Source: Sipunculus nudus
Taxonomy: Eukaryota > Annelida > Sipuncula > Golfingiida > Sipunculidae
NCBI GenBank assembly: GCA_026874595.1
Contig: CM049312.1
Location: forward strand, 24,793,956 to 24,857,955
Direction: 5' to 3'
Length of the DNA: 64,000 bases
A program made the translations under genes and the position numbers. Under the pieces are notes generated by a model that saw nothing but the letters and a program-made list of their open reading frames with translations, was not told the origin of the DNA and searched no databases. Each line of letters starts with the position of its first letter. Positions within the stretch are counted from its first letter, which is position 1. Below are positions 1 through 13,129 of the stretch, in pieces.

Positions 1-362
1 TGTCATCGGGGGAAACGAGTATACTTGGTTAATAGGCGTCCATGGCAAACCTTCTTTTTACCTTGCAGAGTGGCTTATTTTTCGCAAGGTTCCCATCAAA
101 CCGAGAAATCAGTGTAACCTGTAAAATGTCGTAAACCTTTCCTAGTCAGGGAAAGTTGAGGAATTAGTAGAAAAGTCAGAATTGCTGGGAACGTCCATGG
201 AAGCCTCGATCATAATTGTCTGCAAGGAATCGTTCTTTTTCGGGTAGGGAGGGACCACTAAAATTCCTAATTACCGTCCTTCCGTTTCTCGCAACAGATG
301 TCCCGAGAACCCAAGCAGCCATCGTTATCATCGCCGAGTTTTGAAAGATTTTGACTTTTATT

Positions 363-430
363 AGCCCGATTTAATCAGACTCAATATTATTAGGCCTTGC
401 CTAAAATATTGAGTCCGATTTAATCGGGCT
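363..430. repeat. 68-nt near-perfect hairpin
   Basis: The left arm 363-388 (AGCCCGATTT...CAATATT) pairs with the right arm 405-430 (AATATTG...ATCGGGCT) over 26 bp with two mismatches. After one bulged A the stem continues as TTAGGC/GCCTAA around a 3-nt loop. It could be a tiny foldback element or a transcribed hairpin. No flanking gene explains it. The remaining sequence from 1 to 1073 shows no convincing gene. Confidence 0.75.
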
Positions 431-1073
431 AGACGGGCAACGTCAGTTTGCGCAGAATGTAGTGACCTGCTTCATTCGATCCAAAATTGATTTCTTCATT
501 TCTCCAGATAAATAAGACTGGAGATTCCTGATCATGAGCAACACTTTCGTGCAAAGTATTAAATTAGGCATATCAAGATATGTCACTTGACCTTATGCTT
601 AATCGTGGATTGTCAGCAGACACCCAAGTCGGTTTCACAATGATCCTACCTGATGCACATGAACTAATGCCTTGTGAAACATCTTAAATATATGCTGTAA
701 AATTTCCATCATACTCCACAAGCCATATTTTCGAATTTATTATCACTTCCATTCGGTTATTTTCATTCTTTATTATAAGAACTGTCAATAACTGTCCTGA
801 TATCTGGTACTTCATAATTCGGCTTCAGATCACTGTTTTTCTGGTTTCGAAAGAACAAACTTTTGTCTTCGAGCACGGAAATCATTTGCTCTGATGGTTT
901 GTTCTTGCTTGCCTTATAGTGAATACATTTCTTGTCATTTTTGACACACGCCGTTTTAAACTTTTTTAAAAAATTGGCAATGTCGAAAACGGAGTTTTAG
1001 ATTAATAAAGGAAATCGGGATTTCTTAGCAGCAGTACCAACAGAGGAATACGATTTATCATGATAAATGCCAT

Positions 1074-1364
1074 CTACCATGTGTCTTTCCTTGTTAAAAC
1101 TTCAAAACTCTGTATAGAATCCTGGTCGCTTGGATAAAGACGCTCTTTTTGTGGCCACAGTAAAACATGCGTCACTGTAACTGTCCCGTCACGAAGTTCC
1201 TGCGGTGTATCATGATTCCAAGGTTTCCATGGTTTCACGATTTTCTTTTCAAATGGACGAATCTGCGTCACATACAGGACGGCGTATATAATACCAGCGA
1301 TGAGCGCCAATGTACCTGTTATACCCAGCACAAGCAGCCAGATATGTAGGTCGGACAGAGCCAT
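1074..1364 (-). CDS. small single-pass membrane protein, paralogue 1 of 4
   Basis: Unrecognised 96-aa protein, apparently one exon. I start it at the ATG at 1364 (MALSDLHIW) rather than the in-frame ATG at 1409, because similarity to the three paralogues in this window begins exactly there. About six N-terminal residues precede a hydrophobic helix (roughly residues 8-29, IWLLVLG...IIYAVLY). A conserved TQIRPFEKK juxtamembrane segment follows, then a polar tail with LLWPQK and SDQDS. The short N-terminus and basic flank after the helix predict N-out, C-in topology. It is closest to paralogue 2 at 5265-5519, sharing MALSD, VLLWPQK/VVLWPQK and SDQ-S. Paralogue conservation supports a real gene; the function is unknown, and no signal peptide or enzyme motif is visible. 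Confidence 0.72.
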   Translation of the reverse strand: MALSDLHIWLLVLGITGTLALIAGIIYAVLYVTQIRPFEKKIVKPWKPWNHDTPQELRDGTVTVTHVLLWPQKERLYPSDQDSIQSFEVLTRKDTW

Positions 1365-3366
1365 GGCGGGGGAGTAGTATTGGAACAAAGACTCCCCTGG
1401 CGAAAACAAGAAACTTGCACCAAGATGACTACTTGTTGATGTTACTATACGCTAGTAATCTCAAGGTTTATCTGTCAAGACGAAATAACGTGTGTCAGGG
1501 CCCATTAGATAACTAGCGATATCGCTTGAGATATATACCACAAAGATATTGAATTTGTCTGAAGTAGGGTGATAAGGGTCCTGTTACCTGCGATGTTTCT
1601 CCATAAATATAAGGACCTCCAGTCTAACCTTACCGATTTCTGTTTTGTTCTTGAAAAGCTAAAAAAATACAGGTGTTAATAATACATGTACTTGTATTCG
1701 GAGCTAAACGCGGTGACCTCAACTTTCGCACTTAAGTTCAGATCCCATAACATTAATCACTTTTGAAATTATAACCGGCGCAGATGAAGGATTTAGGATT
1801 AGGGAGATCCATAAGCGACTGAGGCGAGAGGCGTAATTATGGATTCCTATGGGAGGGGTATGTTGCAGAATAGCGTCATATCGACCCTCTGGCATTACGA
1901 CCAGATCACTGGAGCAAGAGTGTCATTACATCTTAGTCTGAGGAACGCAGTATAAGGCCTTATGAAGATGCAAATATTTTCGTTTTTTTCTGACAAAGTT
2001 TCATGGCTAACTGGTACACTGTCAATCAGCATAAACAAGACCAATCGTAAGCGTTTTTTTTTGTGTACTTTCTAACAATACAAAACATGATCGGGAAAGG
2101 TTCCGTTTTAACCCAGCACGTTGGTAAACCTCTTGGCATGTTTGTTGAATTTTTGACCGCATGAACACAAGCATGGCTCGCACGGGTTACAGGACGCAGG
2201 CAGCTTGCAGGCGATACAGGAAATGACCCGTTTCCATGGGGACGGTGTTTCAGTTTGGGTTAAGAGCTCACGTGTATTATTGTGTTAATTCATTATTCTT
2301 GGAATAATATTGAGATTATGGGCCGTTTACCACAATATGAATGCAACCTGATGAAAGACCACTGCGATACATTCCTAGATATCACTTGTGTAACGACTTG
2401 AGTAGGCTTACCAGCCCAAATATCCGATTGCCTCCTTAGTCGGGTTGTCATGGCTAGTTGCAGAAACGTGTTGAAAGTTCAGGCCGAAAGGATGCAATAT
2501 GGGGTGGTTAAATAAATTTATTATTATGCGTTTTTCTGTAACAACGTGTGTTGTTCTGCTTTCTAGTTTTGTTTAGGTCGAAGGGGGGGGGGGGGGTTGC
2601 AATATGACATGTTATAATAATATGACAGGATCCTTAACACTCTGTATTAAGAACATAGGATCACATAAACTCGTAAATCAATATTCTCCGACCCTGAGCC
2701 GCTGTTTAACCAGTGTAAGGATTACACGGATTTAGATTTGTGTGTATGTGTGTGTTTCTGCATGAATCGTTCTTATTGTGTTTGTATATCAGGATTATGT
2801 TAATAAGATATACATGGGCATGTTTATCTTTCACCATTCAATTATATATTAAATACAGCAGGTCTTTGTGATTCCTTTATTGTGAACCGGGGCGTTTCCT
2901 GGACTCTGTGCTCAAACCTGCATGAACAATGAAATAAAACAATCACAATGGAAATATCAATTTAGTCCAGGTGGCAACGCAGATAATCGGTATACTTGTA
3001 ATATTATTGAACATACTGTAGATGCAAACAATGTTGTGAATGCCCACAGAACATAAATATAATCAGATAATTTTGACGATGAAAGGATTGAGTGGAATCT
3101 TTTAGATACAGGTATTAGGTACAGGTTTGCTTTTAAAATAGGTTAAACGCTTTTAACAGGGTTATCTATTTAAACAACATGACAGAATCTCAAAACTTTT
3201 ACTCTTTTCTTTATTTGTTTTTACTTTACCATTTGTCTTTACATTTGAAATGAACGAATGAAAATGAGATATTATAATGTTGGTTAATGTTCGCCCACTA
3301 AAAAGCTACTCTCTGTTACTAGGGTGCACTATATTTTCATATCATATGCCAATGAATATAATTTTC

Positions 3367-3367
<1 letters not shown>

Positions 3368-3428
<61 letters not shown>
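3368..3428. repeat. (TA)n microsatellite
   Basis: About 30 uninterrupted TA units. The Tyr-Ile open frames across it are artefacts of the repeat. Confidence 0.95.
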
Positions 3429-3432
<4 letters not shown>

Positions 3433-3611
3433 TTATACATATATATACCACACGTTCAATCTAATATAGATTTTAATTGACTTTTTGGTTGATACTAAAT
3501 AAAGGACATTTTTCATTCCCGGCGTGGCTATGAGAGTGGGATGTGGTTTTCTCCCAATGCATCCGGTTTCCTCAACACCTAGAGACTACAAACGCTTTAA
3601 TCTGTGTCTCG

Positions 3612-3612
<1 letters not shown>

Positions 3613-3671
<59 letters not shown>
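3613..3671. repeat. (TA)n microsatellite
   Basis: About 29 TA units, followed immediately by a 28-nt perfect palindrome with GTCGTAG/CTACGAC arms. Confidence 0.95.
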
Positions 3672-3674
<3 letters not shown>

Positions 3675-3699
3675 GTAGTATATATATATATACTACGAC
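3672..3699. repeat. 28-nt perfect palindrome
   Basis: GTCGTAG at 3672-3678 and CTACGAC at 3693-3699 flank a (TA)n core, so the whole 28 nt is self-complementary. It could form a cruciform next to the microsatellite. Confidence 0.85.
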
Positions 3700-5264
3700 T
3701 AATTATAACTACTAGTAAATGTTTAATAAACCGACCTTCGTCGGAGCTTCGAGATAATCTATTTACCATGACCACATGCACACACATAATGAAAACAATT
3801 AAATGGCTGTATAAATCTTGAACACATATTCATCAGTAAGCGCTAAGTGACAAACCAAACGTCCCCGTGTATGTCCATTGTTCTTTATACAAGTTTGTCA
3901 TTTTGCCTCTAACATATGAAGTCGGATCACAAAACACCAGTTCAGCCATCATGATTCTTTTTAATATACGTTTATTCTTTTCTTTTTATCTGGATCACGG
4001 ACCTAAACAACATCTATACCAGAGGCGTCTGGATGCCTCGACCATTAATGAGTTCACGAGTCAGTCTCGTTAAACGCTTGTGTGATTATATTACCCTCAC
4101 TCTGCTCTGGGTTTGAAATTAATAGCTCTTATTACCTCTACCGTAGAACCAATGTCATGCTGTTTATATTTTTACTTCGAATCGTTGATTATAATTATTT
4201 GCATCTGTTATGCTTTGAAACACAATATTTCCGTTCGAAGTATATGACTGCCATGTGCCATCTCAGGTCTTCGCCACACAAATAACGCAATTAAAAACTA
4301 CCTAGCCGTATGTAAAAGATGACTATTCCACGTCTCTCCTTCTATCTTACCGAAATATCTAGTTAATAACAAGTTGTTCTATCAAGGAGATGACTTCTCA
4401 AAGTGAAAGGTCACAAATGTATTGCCTCTGTCAGGAGTGTATGTGTTCATTCCCGTTCGTGAATGTGTTTGTGTGTGTGTTTGTATGTAAGATATATTAT
4501 CGTTTTATTCGCATCACCATCTGCAGCCTTATTCGAAATTTGTTATACTTTTTTGATGAAGTATACACAGAAGATAATGCGAAAAAAAGTGAAAACTGTG
4601 CCCTTACACTACACTTCCTTCTCTGTTTTCCTGTCTTCACTTCATCATAAAAAACACGTTACTGTATACGTACAATGCGTTATGCTTATTAATAAGCGTA
4701 GAATACTTTACCAAAAATGATAAAGCCGTACTGCAATAAAAAGGGGTTGACATCCCTGGTTCACTTACACATAAGTTCCTGCACGTATGCCTTCCTTGTA
4801 TGTCTCGTTAACTGTATCTCCTGTAGTAACGCCGTTAACTCTCTTCCGACGAGAAATACTCAAAAGCACAACAGGTCTCTTACTTTAAATCTGTTATGTT
4901 CAAACAGCACGTGTTGTTAGTCATTGTTTTGTTTTATTCATCCCATAATGCCTTCAAAACTGCTCAACCTGACATGATGGAAACCATTTCTCCGATTGCA
5001 CTGATATTAACCATTCTTTGCTTTTTGGATGCCATGCATGTACATTTATCATTTGACGCCCTGCATGCACATTTCTCTGTTGTTTTTTTTTATCATAAAC
5101 ACTCTTTCTTCCTTCCTGACAAAAGAGATTTAAACCTTTTTAAATATAAATAAGCAGCATTGCACGTATGATCTATAGCCATTACAACGTCTTTTTGTTT
5201 CATGAAAGGCCTAAACACGGTTTATAATTACAATGGCAGCCACGATAGTTCGTTCACTTTCCGT

Positions 5265-5519
5265 TTAGAACTCGGTGTCGCTTGATTCCTGGTCGCTGGC
5301 ACGTGGATGGACTTTCTGTGGCCAGAGGACAACATGTCTCATGTTAGACTTGTGTCCCTGATAATCATAAGTTGTCTTTTTCCAGGGTTTCACGTTGGAC
5401 TTTTCATAAGGACGAATCTGCATCAGATAAATGATGGCGTATATAACACCAGCGACAAGGGTTAACCCCATTAATGCGCCAAGTACTATAATCCATATGT
5501 GCCAGTCGGACAGAGCCAT
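5265..5519 (-). CDS. small single-pass membrane protein, paralogue 2 of 4
   Basis: Unrecognised 84-aa protein in one open frame. The start at 5519 (MALSDWHIW) is chosen by alignment with the other three copies; the 32 codons upstream in the same frame are basic and not conserved. The helix spans about residues 8-29 (IWIIVLG...VIYAIIY). The conserved QIRPYEKS motif and NVKPWKK follow, then a tail with VVLWPQK and an acidic end (SDQESSDTEF). It shares the same domain order, topology and tail motifs with paralogue 1, so the two look like the more recent of two duplication pairs. A TATAAA-like hexamer lies on the minus strand about 40 nt past the stop. No function can be assigned. Confidence 0.72.
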   Translation of the reverse strand: MALSDWHIWIIVLGALMGLTLVAGVIYAIIYLMQIRPYEKSNVKPWKKTTYDYQGHKSNMRHVVLWPQKVHPRASDQESSDTEF

Positions 5520-7217
5520 TGTGATGTACTGAAGGTTCTTGCCCTGCGAAAATAGAAGCAAATTCTTGTGTCTTCTTTTATGCTTGATCAAAAAACGCGA
5601 AGCTTGTGATCTCAAGTGTATTCCATCCAGATGAAATCAAAGCGTGTGTCAATACTGCAATGATGAAATGTTGGTATTGGTTTGAAGTGCTATTTACTTC
5701 GATATGGACACTTTTCTTATCGTATTGAAAATTATAATTCCGCTTTTATAAAGTCAAGGAATCAGTAGAACTGGAGCTCAGCTGAATCTTTTTCACTCGA
5801 ACAAACTTTTGTTCCAACTTTTGGAGATGGACAAGCCGGTCCCGCGTCTACCTCTCGGGTTGAAGACTGTGACCAACGAGATCCCTTTCACGTTAACGAC
5901 CCATACAGAAATCATCAGTGCGTGACGCCGGTTTAACGCGTGGAATTCTAATACACATTATATCGGAGCGTACATCTCGTGTAAAAACATCTAGTGACTC
6001 AGGCCATCGTGTGTATGGATTACACTGATGTTGATGCGTTTTTGTGGTTTTCGTAACAGGATCAGAACCTGTTATGTTTATATAGCACCCAGTGTTTGTA
6101 AAGCTTAGTCCTGTATGTAAAACTCTGACCCTTGCATTGTTGGTTTAGATATATATTTATCACAACAGAGCCAGTCAGCCGGAGTAAACCACACAAAAGG
6201 TTAATGGACCATGGTAATTCGATAGTCTACATTTAGTATATTGATGTAGGGAACAAAGGATATAATTGGATTTTAAGCCTTATCGTCAATAACGTTAACT
6301 AACTTAATTTAAGCTGTTGGCAGGACCTCGAACATTTCGTAAAACATGGATTTTAACAGGAAACTTATATTAGGCCGCGGAAATCGTAGACAACAAACAT
6401 TTGCCAAGCTTTATTTACTTACTTGCTGTACATGGCATGATTGTTTGACAAACACATACAGAGCTCCACTCAGTGGGTGTAAATAAGACAAACAATTTAT
6501 TATTATTTAGTCAGAAAGCTATATGATGACCAGTTGGAGTTGCCCCCGCATATGGTCTTTCAATATGACATTATAAGTACCAGCGGGATATTCTTACTTC
6601 TGACATGCGACTTACGACATCCGGGTTTTGGTTTGTACGCAAAAAGCAGCTCCTATGAGCGGTTTAAAAAAATTGCGAGGTCAGGGTTTGGTGAGGACAG
6701 TCTCAAGGTTGAAATCTATTCAGGGGAGAGGTTGGAGGCCATTAGACATGTATTTCTCAGTAGAAGCCCGAGGAACGCTCTAGTGATGACCGCGCCCTCA
6801 TACGCACATCTATTAAGATACAAAACACTATAACTCGAGCTTTTTAAGAACACAAACATCAAGAATATCATGAATTTAAACTTTCAAAACTAGTCAAAAC
6901 TATTTTTTTTTCAATTTTATATTTATAAATGAAAAGTTCTGCTACATATATTATCGCAGTACGTGGAATACATTCTAACTATTATGATTGCAATACGTCA
7001 TACGTCTATTATATTACATTTATATCACATTGCGACTGTTATTTATTATTATTGTACCGCATAAACACGAAAAGTGATCCGAAATTTCCCATGAAATAAA
7101 GTAAAGAAACATATACACTCTTAATTATACTCTTGACCCATTCAGCAATAAAAAGACTTAATATCCTTTTCTGTAAAAATCATAACAGTCATAATCACAA
7201 CTAGCCATGATTCTGGT

Positions 7218-7296
<79 letters not shown>

Positions 7297-10200
7297 GCAA
7301 ACCTGGCAGGATAAAACCAAATCAAACGATGTTTAAAGTCATATTCAGCCGCATAGCACTGAGGTAATGTAAAATTAGCACAATGTTATACGTAATGGTA
7401 TCCGTTTTGATGAACTGTGCCTTCCATTTTAATAATTAAATTTGTAAGTTAGTACAAAAATTATGTTTGGTAAAAAATCACTTCTTTTAAACTGAAACTC
7501 GTCTACCATCTACCATGTTTTATTACAGGTTAAAAGAAAACAAATTAAAAAAGTTCGAAATTTCAATATTCAAACTTAATTTACACAACAAAAGAATCAA
7601 AACATATGAACAAACAAAGCATCTCCTGTGTATATTATCCTTTTAGTTTAACATTATCCCATGAAAAGTGGCTTGATCTTACTGGGTACTTACACTAAAT
7701 TCATATTTACAATTTTATTTATTTCATTATTTAACTTATGTTTCTAATTTGATAGAAGCTTAATGAGATATTAAATATTTCATTATTAAATTTTATTTCT
7801 AATTTGATGGAAGCTTAATGAGACAAATCACCGATTCATATACCAATAGAGAGAACACTGGGTTGTGGGTTTAATTTTTTTTTTTCATTTACACCGTTTG
7901 ATTTAATGCTAGGATAAAATGACCATTAGGAGAAGTTTAAAGGATGTTGTGACGGGCCTTTTGTTTGCGAGGTTATTAATACAAGTTTTTCGCGAAATGG
8001 GTATTTTCACGATAAAAAAACATTCGCGAATTCGATGGCCCACCTTCGGAAGTAATTTATGTAAACAGATGGATATTATAGATAATCTTGTATGCTACCC
8101 CTGAAACAAAGATTTCGATTATAATAAAGGTGTCATATCTTTCGAATGAATGATAAAATATAATTTCGAATCATTTGATGTTTCATGGATCCCCGTCCGA
8201 CTGTGACTATGTTGTGCACATATTATTTAAAACAATTAATTCATTAATTAATGGATATAAAATCTACCATGTGTGGGCCATATTATGGTAAATTCGCGAA
8301 AATGTAACAATGAAATGTGAATTCAAGAAATTTTAACCTCGCGAATATGTAGCCTTGCAACAACGGAATAGGTACGAACCAGTGACGCTTAAAGTCCTTT
8401 AAATACTATCGTATCACAACTTCAGCGTACTTTTTGTGAATGTATATAGAAGAAACTAGCTAAGCTGTCCAGTCAGAGCCGAGGTAATAACATTTGAATA
8501 TGATATGGCGAAGACTAACATTATGGCCATGGCATGCAGTCACTGTGTGTACAGCCATAAATGTGTGAGAGTACTACAGTAGATGTGAAAAAGCGAGGGG
8601 AGGGGAAGCCAACATCAATTAGAGGGGAGGATGAACAGTGCACGCCATCTCAGCTTCACACTATCATTAATAATGCACGGTATACAAAACTCTCAAAGTA
8701 ATAAAGGCACGGTATCACCCAGTTAATGATGTAGAACTTTATGACAACTTTTTTTCTTTGCTGGTGGCATCCGAAGAAGGAGATCTTGGACCACATGAGT
8801 GTTTTTATATCAGGTATGTGCTAATTAAAGGCTACGTCTCCAGCCAACTGGGTAGGTACGACACGCCTTTTCTCTTTAATATGACCTTATATCGTGACAC
8901 GTCTAAACCCTTCTGTTACCATTGTGTTATGCAGGTCATGTGATAGCAATGACTGTCTGTCGTACGCATGTGGAGGGAGGATTTTAGAACAGAAAGCTCA
9001 TGCAGCGAGGCCGCCGAAAAGAAATGTAAGACTTTTTGTTTCAGGTAAAATCGGTTCTATTTTTGATATTTTAAACTTTACATTGCAAAGATTGCATTAG
9101 GTCGATAAATATGAGAAAGGTTTTTTTTTCTTTTTTTTTTTTTTTGGGGGGGGGGGTCCACCCTGGGCATATTGTCTATTTTTGTTGTGAATCTCTTTGT
9201 ATTTATAACTTTTTATCCACATGAAAAAAGATATATATAAAAAAGTATGTTTATATCAAAGCATTTATATAGCATTGTGTTTTTTTTTATAATTTTATAT
9301 AGCATTTTATTTTATTCTCGTATATATATGGATTTATTTCAAATATGTTTGAATGTTTTGATTCTTCATTACAGCCAGGTTGTGGGTCAGCGTCCCGCAC
9401 TGGCCAACCTTGGTTTGAAACTGCGAAAGTATGAACTGTTCACCCTAGCCATTTATTGGAATCCAAAACTCAGCAAAAGTTTTTTTTTTACTGGTAAGGC
9501 TCATTTTCAATCTTGATCAAAGTTACACGGAAAACTGCACTACAGTGGAAAATATGTCATAAGTGAAGTAACGAGAAAAGGAACACATATAAATTTACAA
9601 ACCTAAGTGTATATCTCGTCTATATAATTAATACGCCGTTTGTTTTTTTTTTTAGACAAAGGTTCACCTGCTCCCATTCTTATTTTGCCTTCGAAATTTG
9701 GCACACGTATCGGCTGTGCGCTTTTCTAGGACAAGTTTGTTTTATTTAGCGGGATAATGCACTATTAAGCCGTATAATTTCTTATTAGGCAGCTTTAAGT
9801 CGCAGTTTTGCGTGCAAGAGCCTTGACTGACATATACTAGTATGTGATTGTTATCATACCCTAGACTTTAATCAATTTGCAACTAAAAACATAATTTTTC
9901 ATGCTGTCCTTTGGCTTCAATTTAAACAAATGATCTTCATTTACCTTCACTTATCTAGATACAGTCATATTATTTCTTCAAATTATTTTCGCAGTATATA
10001 TGGCTTGTATATACAATAGCCATCGTGCCTATGTAGTTTATCGGAAGGAAAAAAAAACATTCTCACGCAAAATTCGTATACTCTATATATCTCTCACGTC
10101 TGCTTCTTTGTTTAATTTATTGAATCGCAAAAATTGCGATTCCCTGCTGACGTTTTTAGTGGAGGGGGTTTCCTGGAGAATCCTAGCACAAGTGATCTTT

Positions 10201-10468
10201 GTATCATGAACATCAGAACCTGCGAAAAAGCATACGATAAAAATATGCAACATTCAGTCCCAACTAGCTCATTACAAAACTATTTATCAAATAAAACCTT
10301 TGATGTTCCACGGGTGCATCTAGTCTATACATTAATCCCCATCAATTCTTGTGCCTTACACAGACTTTACAGTCGATCACATAACCAGTGGATAGTGTTG
10401 GAAAGTTAGTGTACAAATTAATTTAACGATTTGTTTTGTTCATTTTAGGTTACATTTTAGATTTAAAT
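5520..10468. other. AT-rich intergenic region
   Basis: No gene can be supported. It contains a (TA)n tract at 7221-7293 and a small direct duplication around 7720-7825 (two copies ending in GAAGCTTAATGAGA). Poly-T/poly-G runs lie near 9121-9158, with scattered CGCGAA motifs at 7970-8340. Short open stretches at 6534-6833, 8937-9040 and 9373-9437 have possible splice-like borders but no family I recognise. Confidence 0.5.
7221..7293. repeat. (TA)n microsatellite
   Basis: About 36 TA units, among the longest TA tracts in the window. Confidence 0.95.
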
Positions 10469-10830
10469 GAGGGCTCTAGACCTATTGAATTACAGACCTA
10501 TGAGAATTCAAATGAGGCCACCACAGCCCAATCGCTGATTTTCTTTCGCACGTGATAACTCAACAACAACAACATACTTCAGCTTTCCCAAATTCACAGG
10601 ATTGATTGGTACATATGAGGGCGTCAGACCTTTTTAATTACAGACTTGTCGGAACTCAAAAATGGCCCCCACAGCCCTATCTTTGATTTTCTTTCGCAAC
10701 AATATGCTTGATCTTTCTCAAATTCACAGGAATCATTAGTGCCTATGAGGGATTCTGACCTATTGAAATACAGATTTGCTCAAAATCAAATATGGCCAAC
10801 AGACTACAATCCTTGATTTTCTATTGCACC
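10469..10830. repeat. three-copy tandem repeat, 130-150 bp unit
   Basis: Copies begin near 10469, 10617 and 10746 with TATGAGGG or AATGAGGG. Each contains a CAGACCTNTTGAA-like segment, 'CACAGCCC' or a variant, and GATTTTCTTTCGCA. Copies are diverged, so the array is old. Confidence 0.75.
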
Positions 10831-10959
10831 CATCATTTCAGACATATCTTCTTTAATATTATTTGAACCAGTTGGATTTTTCCCTCATGCATATTGATAA
10901 AAACCTGTTCTGTTTGTCATATTTTTCGACTTAACTTAATTTTTCACCCATATGTAAAC

Positions 10960-12650
10960 TAGTCCAGAAGTAGCAGAAATACTAATGCAGAAATAGCAAC
11001 ATGGAATGCACGTGGACATAAGAACAAAATTAAACAAGTAGATGTTAAAGAATTGATAAATAGTCACAGTATTGTATGTATCACTGAGACTTGGGCAACC
11101 ACGGATGATAAATTTTCTGATGCATTCCACGGGTACTATGGTTAGGGAATAGTCAGGGCAGGGAGTACAGGGAGAGGAGGGGTCTTAGTATGTGCAAGAG
11201 AAATTAAGGGTATGATGGTACCTTAATTAATGAAGATAAAGATCTGGCCATAGTTTGCTGCTATATTGCGCCAGCAGGTTCATCATTTTATGTGGATGAA
11301 GATGAAATAAACGGTATCAACAGGCTGGAAAATTTATTGGCAGATACTTTAGCAGAATTTGATGAATTTAATTTAATTTCCTATGGTGGTTTGAATGCTA
11401 GAACTGTAAATATAACAGATATACCAGGAGACTTAATTATGTGTTTAACTCCTTTTGGTAGCAGTGTAGTTGATTATGTAATTGTCAGTAGTTGTCTACT
11501 TCATAAGGTAGACTGATCCTGTGTATTATCAGATGGTCCATCCGATCACTTTCCTTTAAGCTGTTCACTTAATATTATCAGACCAAGGAAAGAACCTTCG
11601 AATGAACACATATGCGAACTGACAAAATGGGTAAAATTTTATCAGACTGATGAAGATAAAACAAATATTTAAAAATCATTAGAACAAATAGAATGTGCGT
11701 TACTTTTCAACACATTTAATGAAACCTTAGATACATATCCGGACAAAGCAAGTAAGGTATTGGTTAGTATTTTTCAAAATATATCCTACAGAAATAAACA
11801 AAACTTCCGAGACAACATAAAACTAAAGCAACCAAAATGTTGGGACAAAGAATGTGAATTTTGGAAAAATATATAGCTTTGAATAACTATAGATGTACAA
11901 TATAAGATGGCGACTTACTTAGTTATTAACAAACAAAACAGAGGTTTAAAAAATTATGTGACGAAAAGAAGGCAATCATCCAAGCCTCAGAGGTGCAAAA
12001 GGTGATAGGTGCAAAAGACACTGATTCCATGTGAAAAGAACATGAGATTTTTTAATAAAAAGAAAATTGTCACAACTATAGAACCGGTACGTTGGTACAA
12101 AAATTTTAAAGAGCTTTTGAATTCATCAACACATGAAATAAAACAAGATTTTTAGAATCATACTCTGGAATATTTAAAAAAATGTATAAGAAAATGAAAA
12201 TGATACAGAGCTTGATGGACACATTTAAATGATAGCGCTGCGTAGCAAAGTAAATTTGTCTATGGATGGCGCATGACTATAGAGAATAATCAAATGTATC
12301 CTCATAAAGAGTTATTCATAGCTTACTGACCCACATGACTGTTTTTTTAAATACAAAATAGCAGAAAGTGACGAGGAAAACCTCAATCATTCCATGTTCA
12401 AATGTGAAATTAGTAAACAATTTTGGCATGAAGTTAAAGCCTGTAAATTATTTTCTTTTTATACAAGTTGGGTGGATTGTATTGATAAATTAATAAATTA
12501 CCGAAGTAAATAATTAAAAAAAATATTGTATTATTATTGATGAAAAATACCTACATGATTGTAGATTGAGTAATATCCAAGTATTCATAAATTTATTCAT
12601 AGACTGAATAAATACTAAGATATCGAAAGAGATATTACAGGAAAACAAGG
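10960..12650 (+). mobile_element. decayed non-LTR retrotransposon (LINE) with APE endonuclease remnants
   Basis: Translated pieces in shifting plus-strand frames follow the order of a LINE ORF2. ATWNARG and IVCITETW lie at about 10996-11100. YIAPAGSSFY then NLISYGGLNART (cf. GDFNART) lie at about 11265-11415. SVVDYVIVSS is at about 11465, and SDGPSDHFPL at about 11530. These are the hallmarks of the apurinic-like endonuclease domain. Near 12371-12435 the segment ENLNHSMFKCEISKQFWHEV resembles the zinc-finger that ends such reverse transcriptases. The reverse-transcriptase core between them is missing or unrecognisable, and stops and frameshifts abound, so the copy is dead and internally deleted. 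The clade cannot be assigned. Confidence 0.75.
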
Positions 12651-13129
12651 CAGTTTAAAAGAATTTCAGACAACCCGGAAATATGGCAACTGCATTTGAT
12701 TCAAAACAAAAGTCACCAACTTCAATGAAGTATATACGAAGAGGCTCAAATTAGTACCTGTGTAATTATGTCATGTTTGTCATTTGCTCTGTACATTTGT
12801 ATGTTCCTGATTTTTTGTTCATTTTTTTTTAAATGAAACAAATGTATCTATATAACCGGGACTGATTTTAATTCAGGGGTGTATTCATAGGGGGGCGCAA
12901 AGGGCCCCCCCCCCCTTTTATTCTGCTACCACTTATGCTAGTCAACTACCGGCATGCAGGTGTTATCTTTGTAAACTCACTTTTATTTTATGTTCGATTA
13001 TAAAAAATGGCGTGTTAAGTAAATAAATACTTGCATGCTTCTCTATGCCTGGATGTGGTAATAGTAGTCCGATAGTAAAATGCAACCATCAGTTGTATTC
13101 GGATAACACGCCTTTTTTTTTTTTTTTTT

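Larger units (their letters stand above)
1365..5264. other. intergenic region
   Basis: No supported gene. It holds a 14-nt G run near 2584-2597, two (TA)n tracts and a palindrome (listed separately), and a short TG-rich stretch near 4460-4490. Short open frames here are AT-rich and lack recognisable similarity. Sequence just upstream of paralogue 1 (about 1450-1480) weakly resembles that upstream of paralogue 2, which may be shared 5' UTR or promoter. Confidence 0.5.

Noticed and set aside
3277-3821. Tyr-Ile-rich frames
   Set aside because: Translation of (TA)n microsatellites. The same applies to frames at 14010-14235, 15783-16070, 16663-16947, 34756-35044 and 60410-60610.
6534-6833. 99-codon plus-strand frame
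   Set aside because: No recognised domain, no paralogue, no splice or expression evidence; treated as chance.
8935-9440. Two possible short exons (GGRILEQKAHAARPPKRNVR; QRPALANLGLKLRK)
   Set aside because: Splice-like borders exist, but the phases cannot be verified and no family is recognised.
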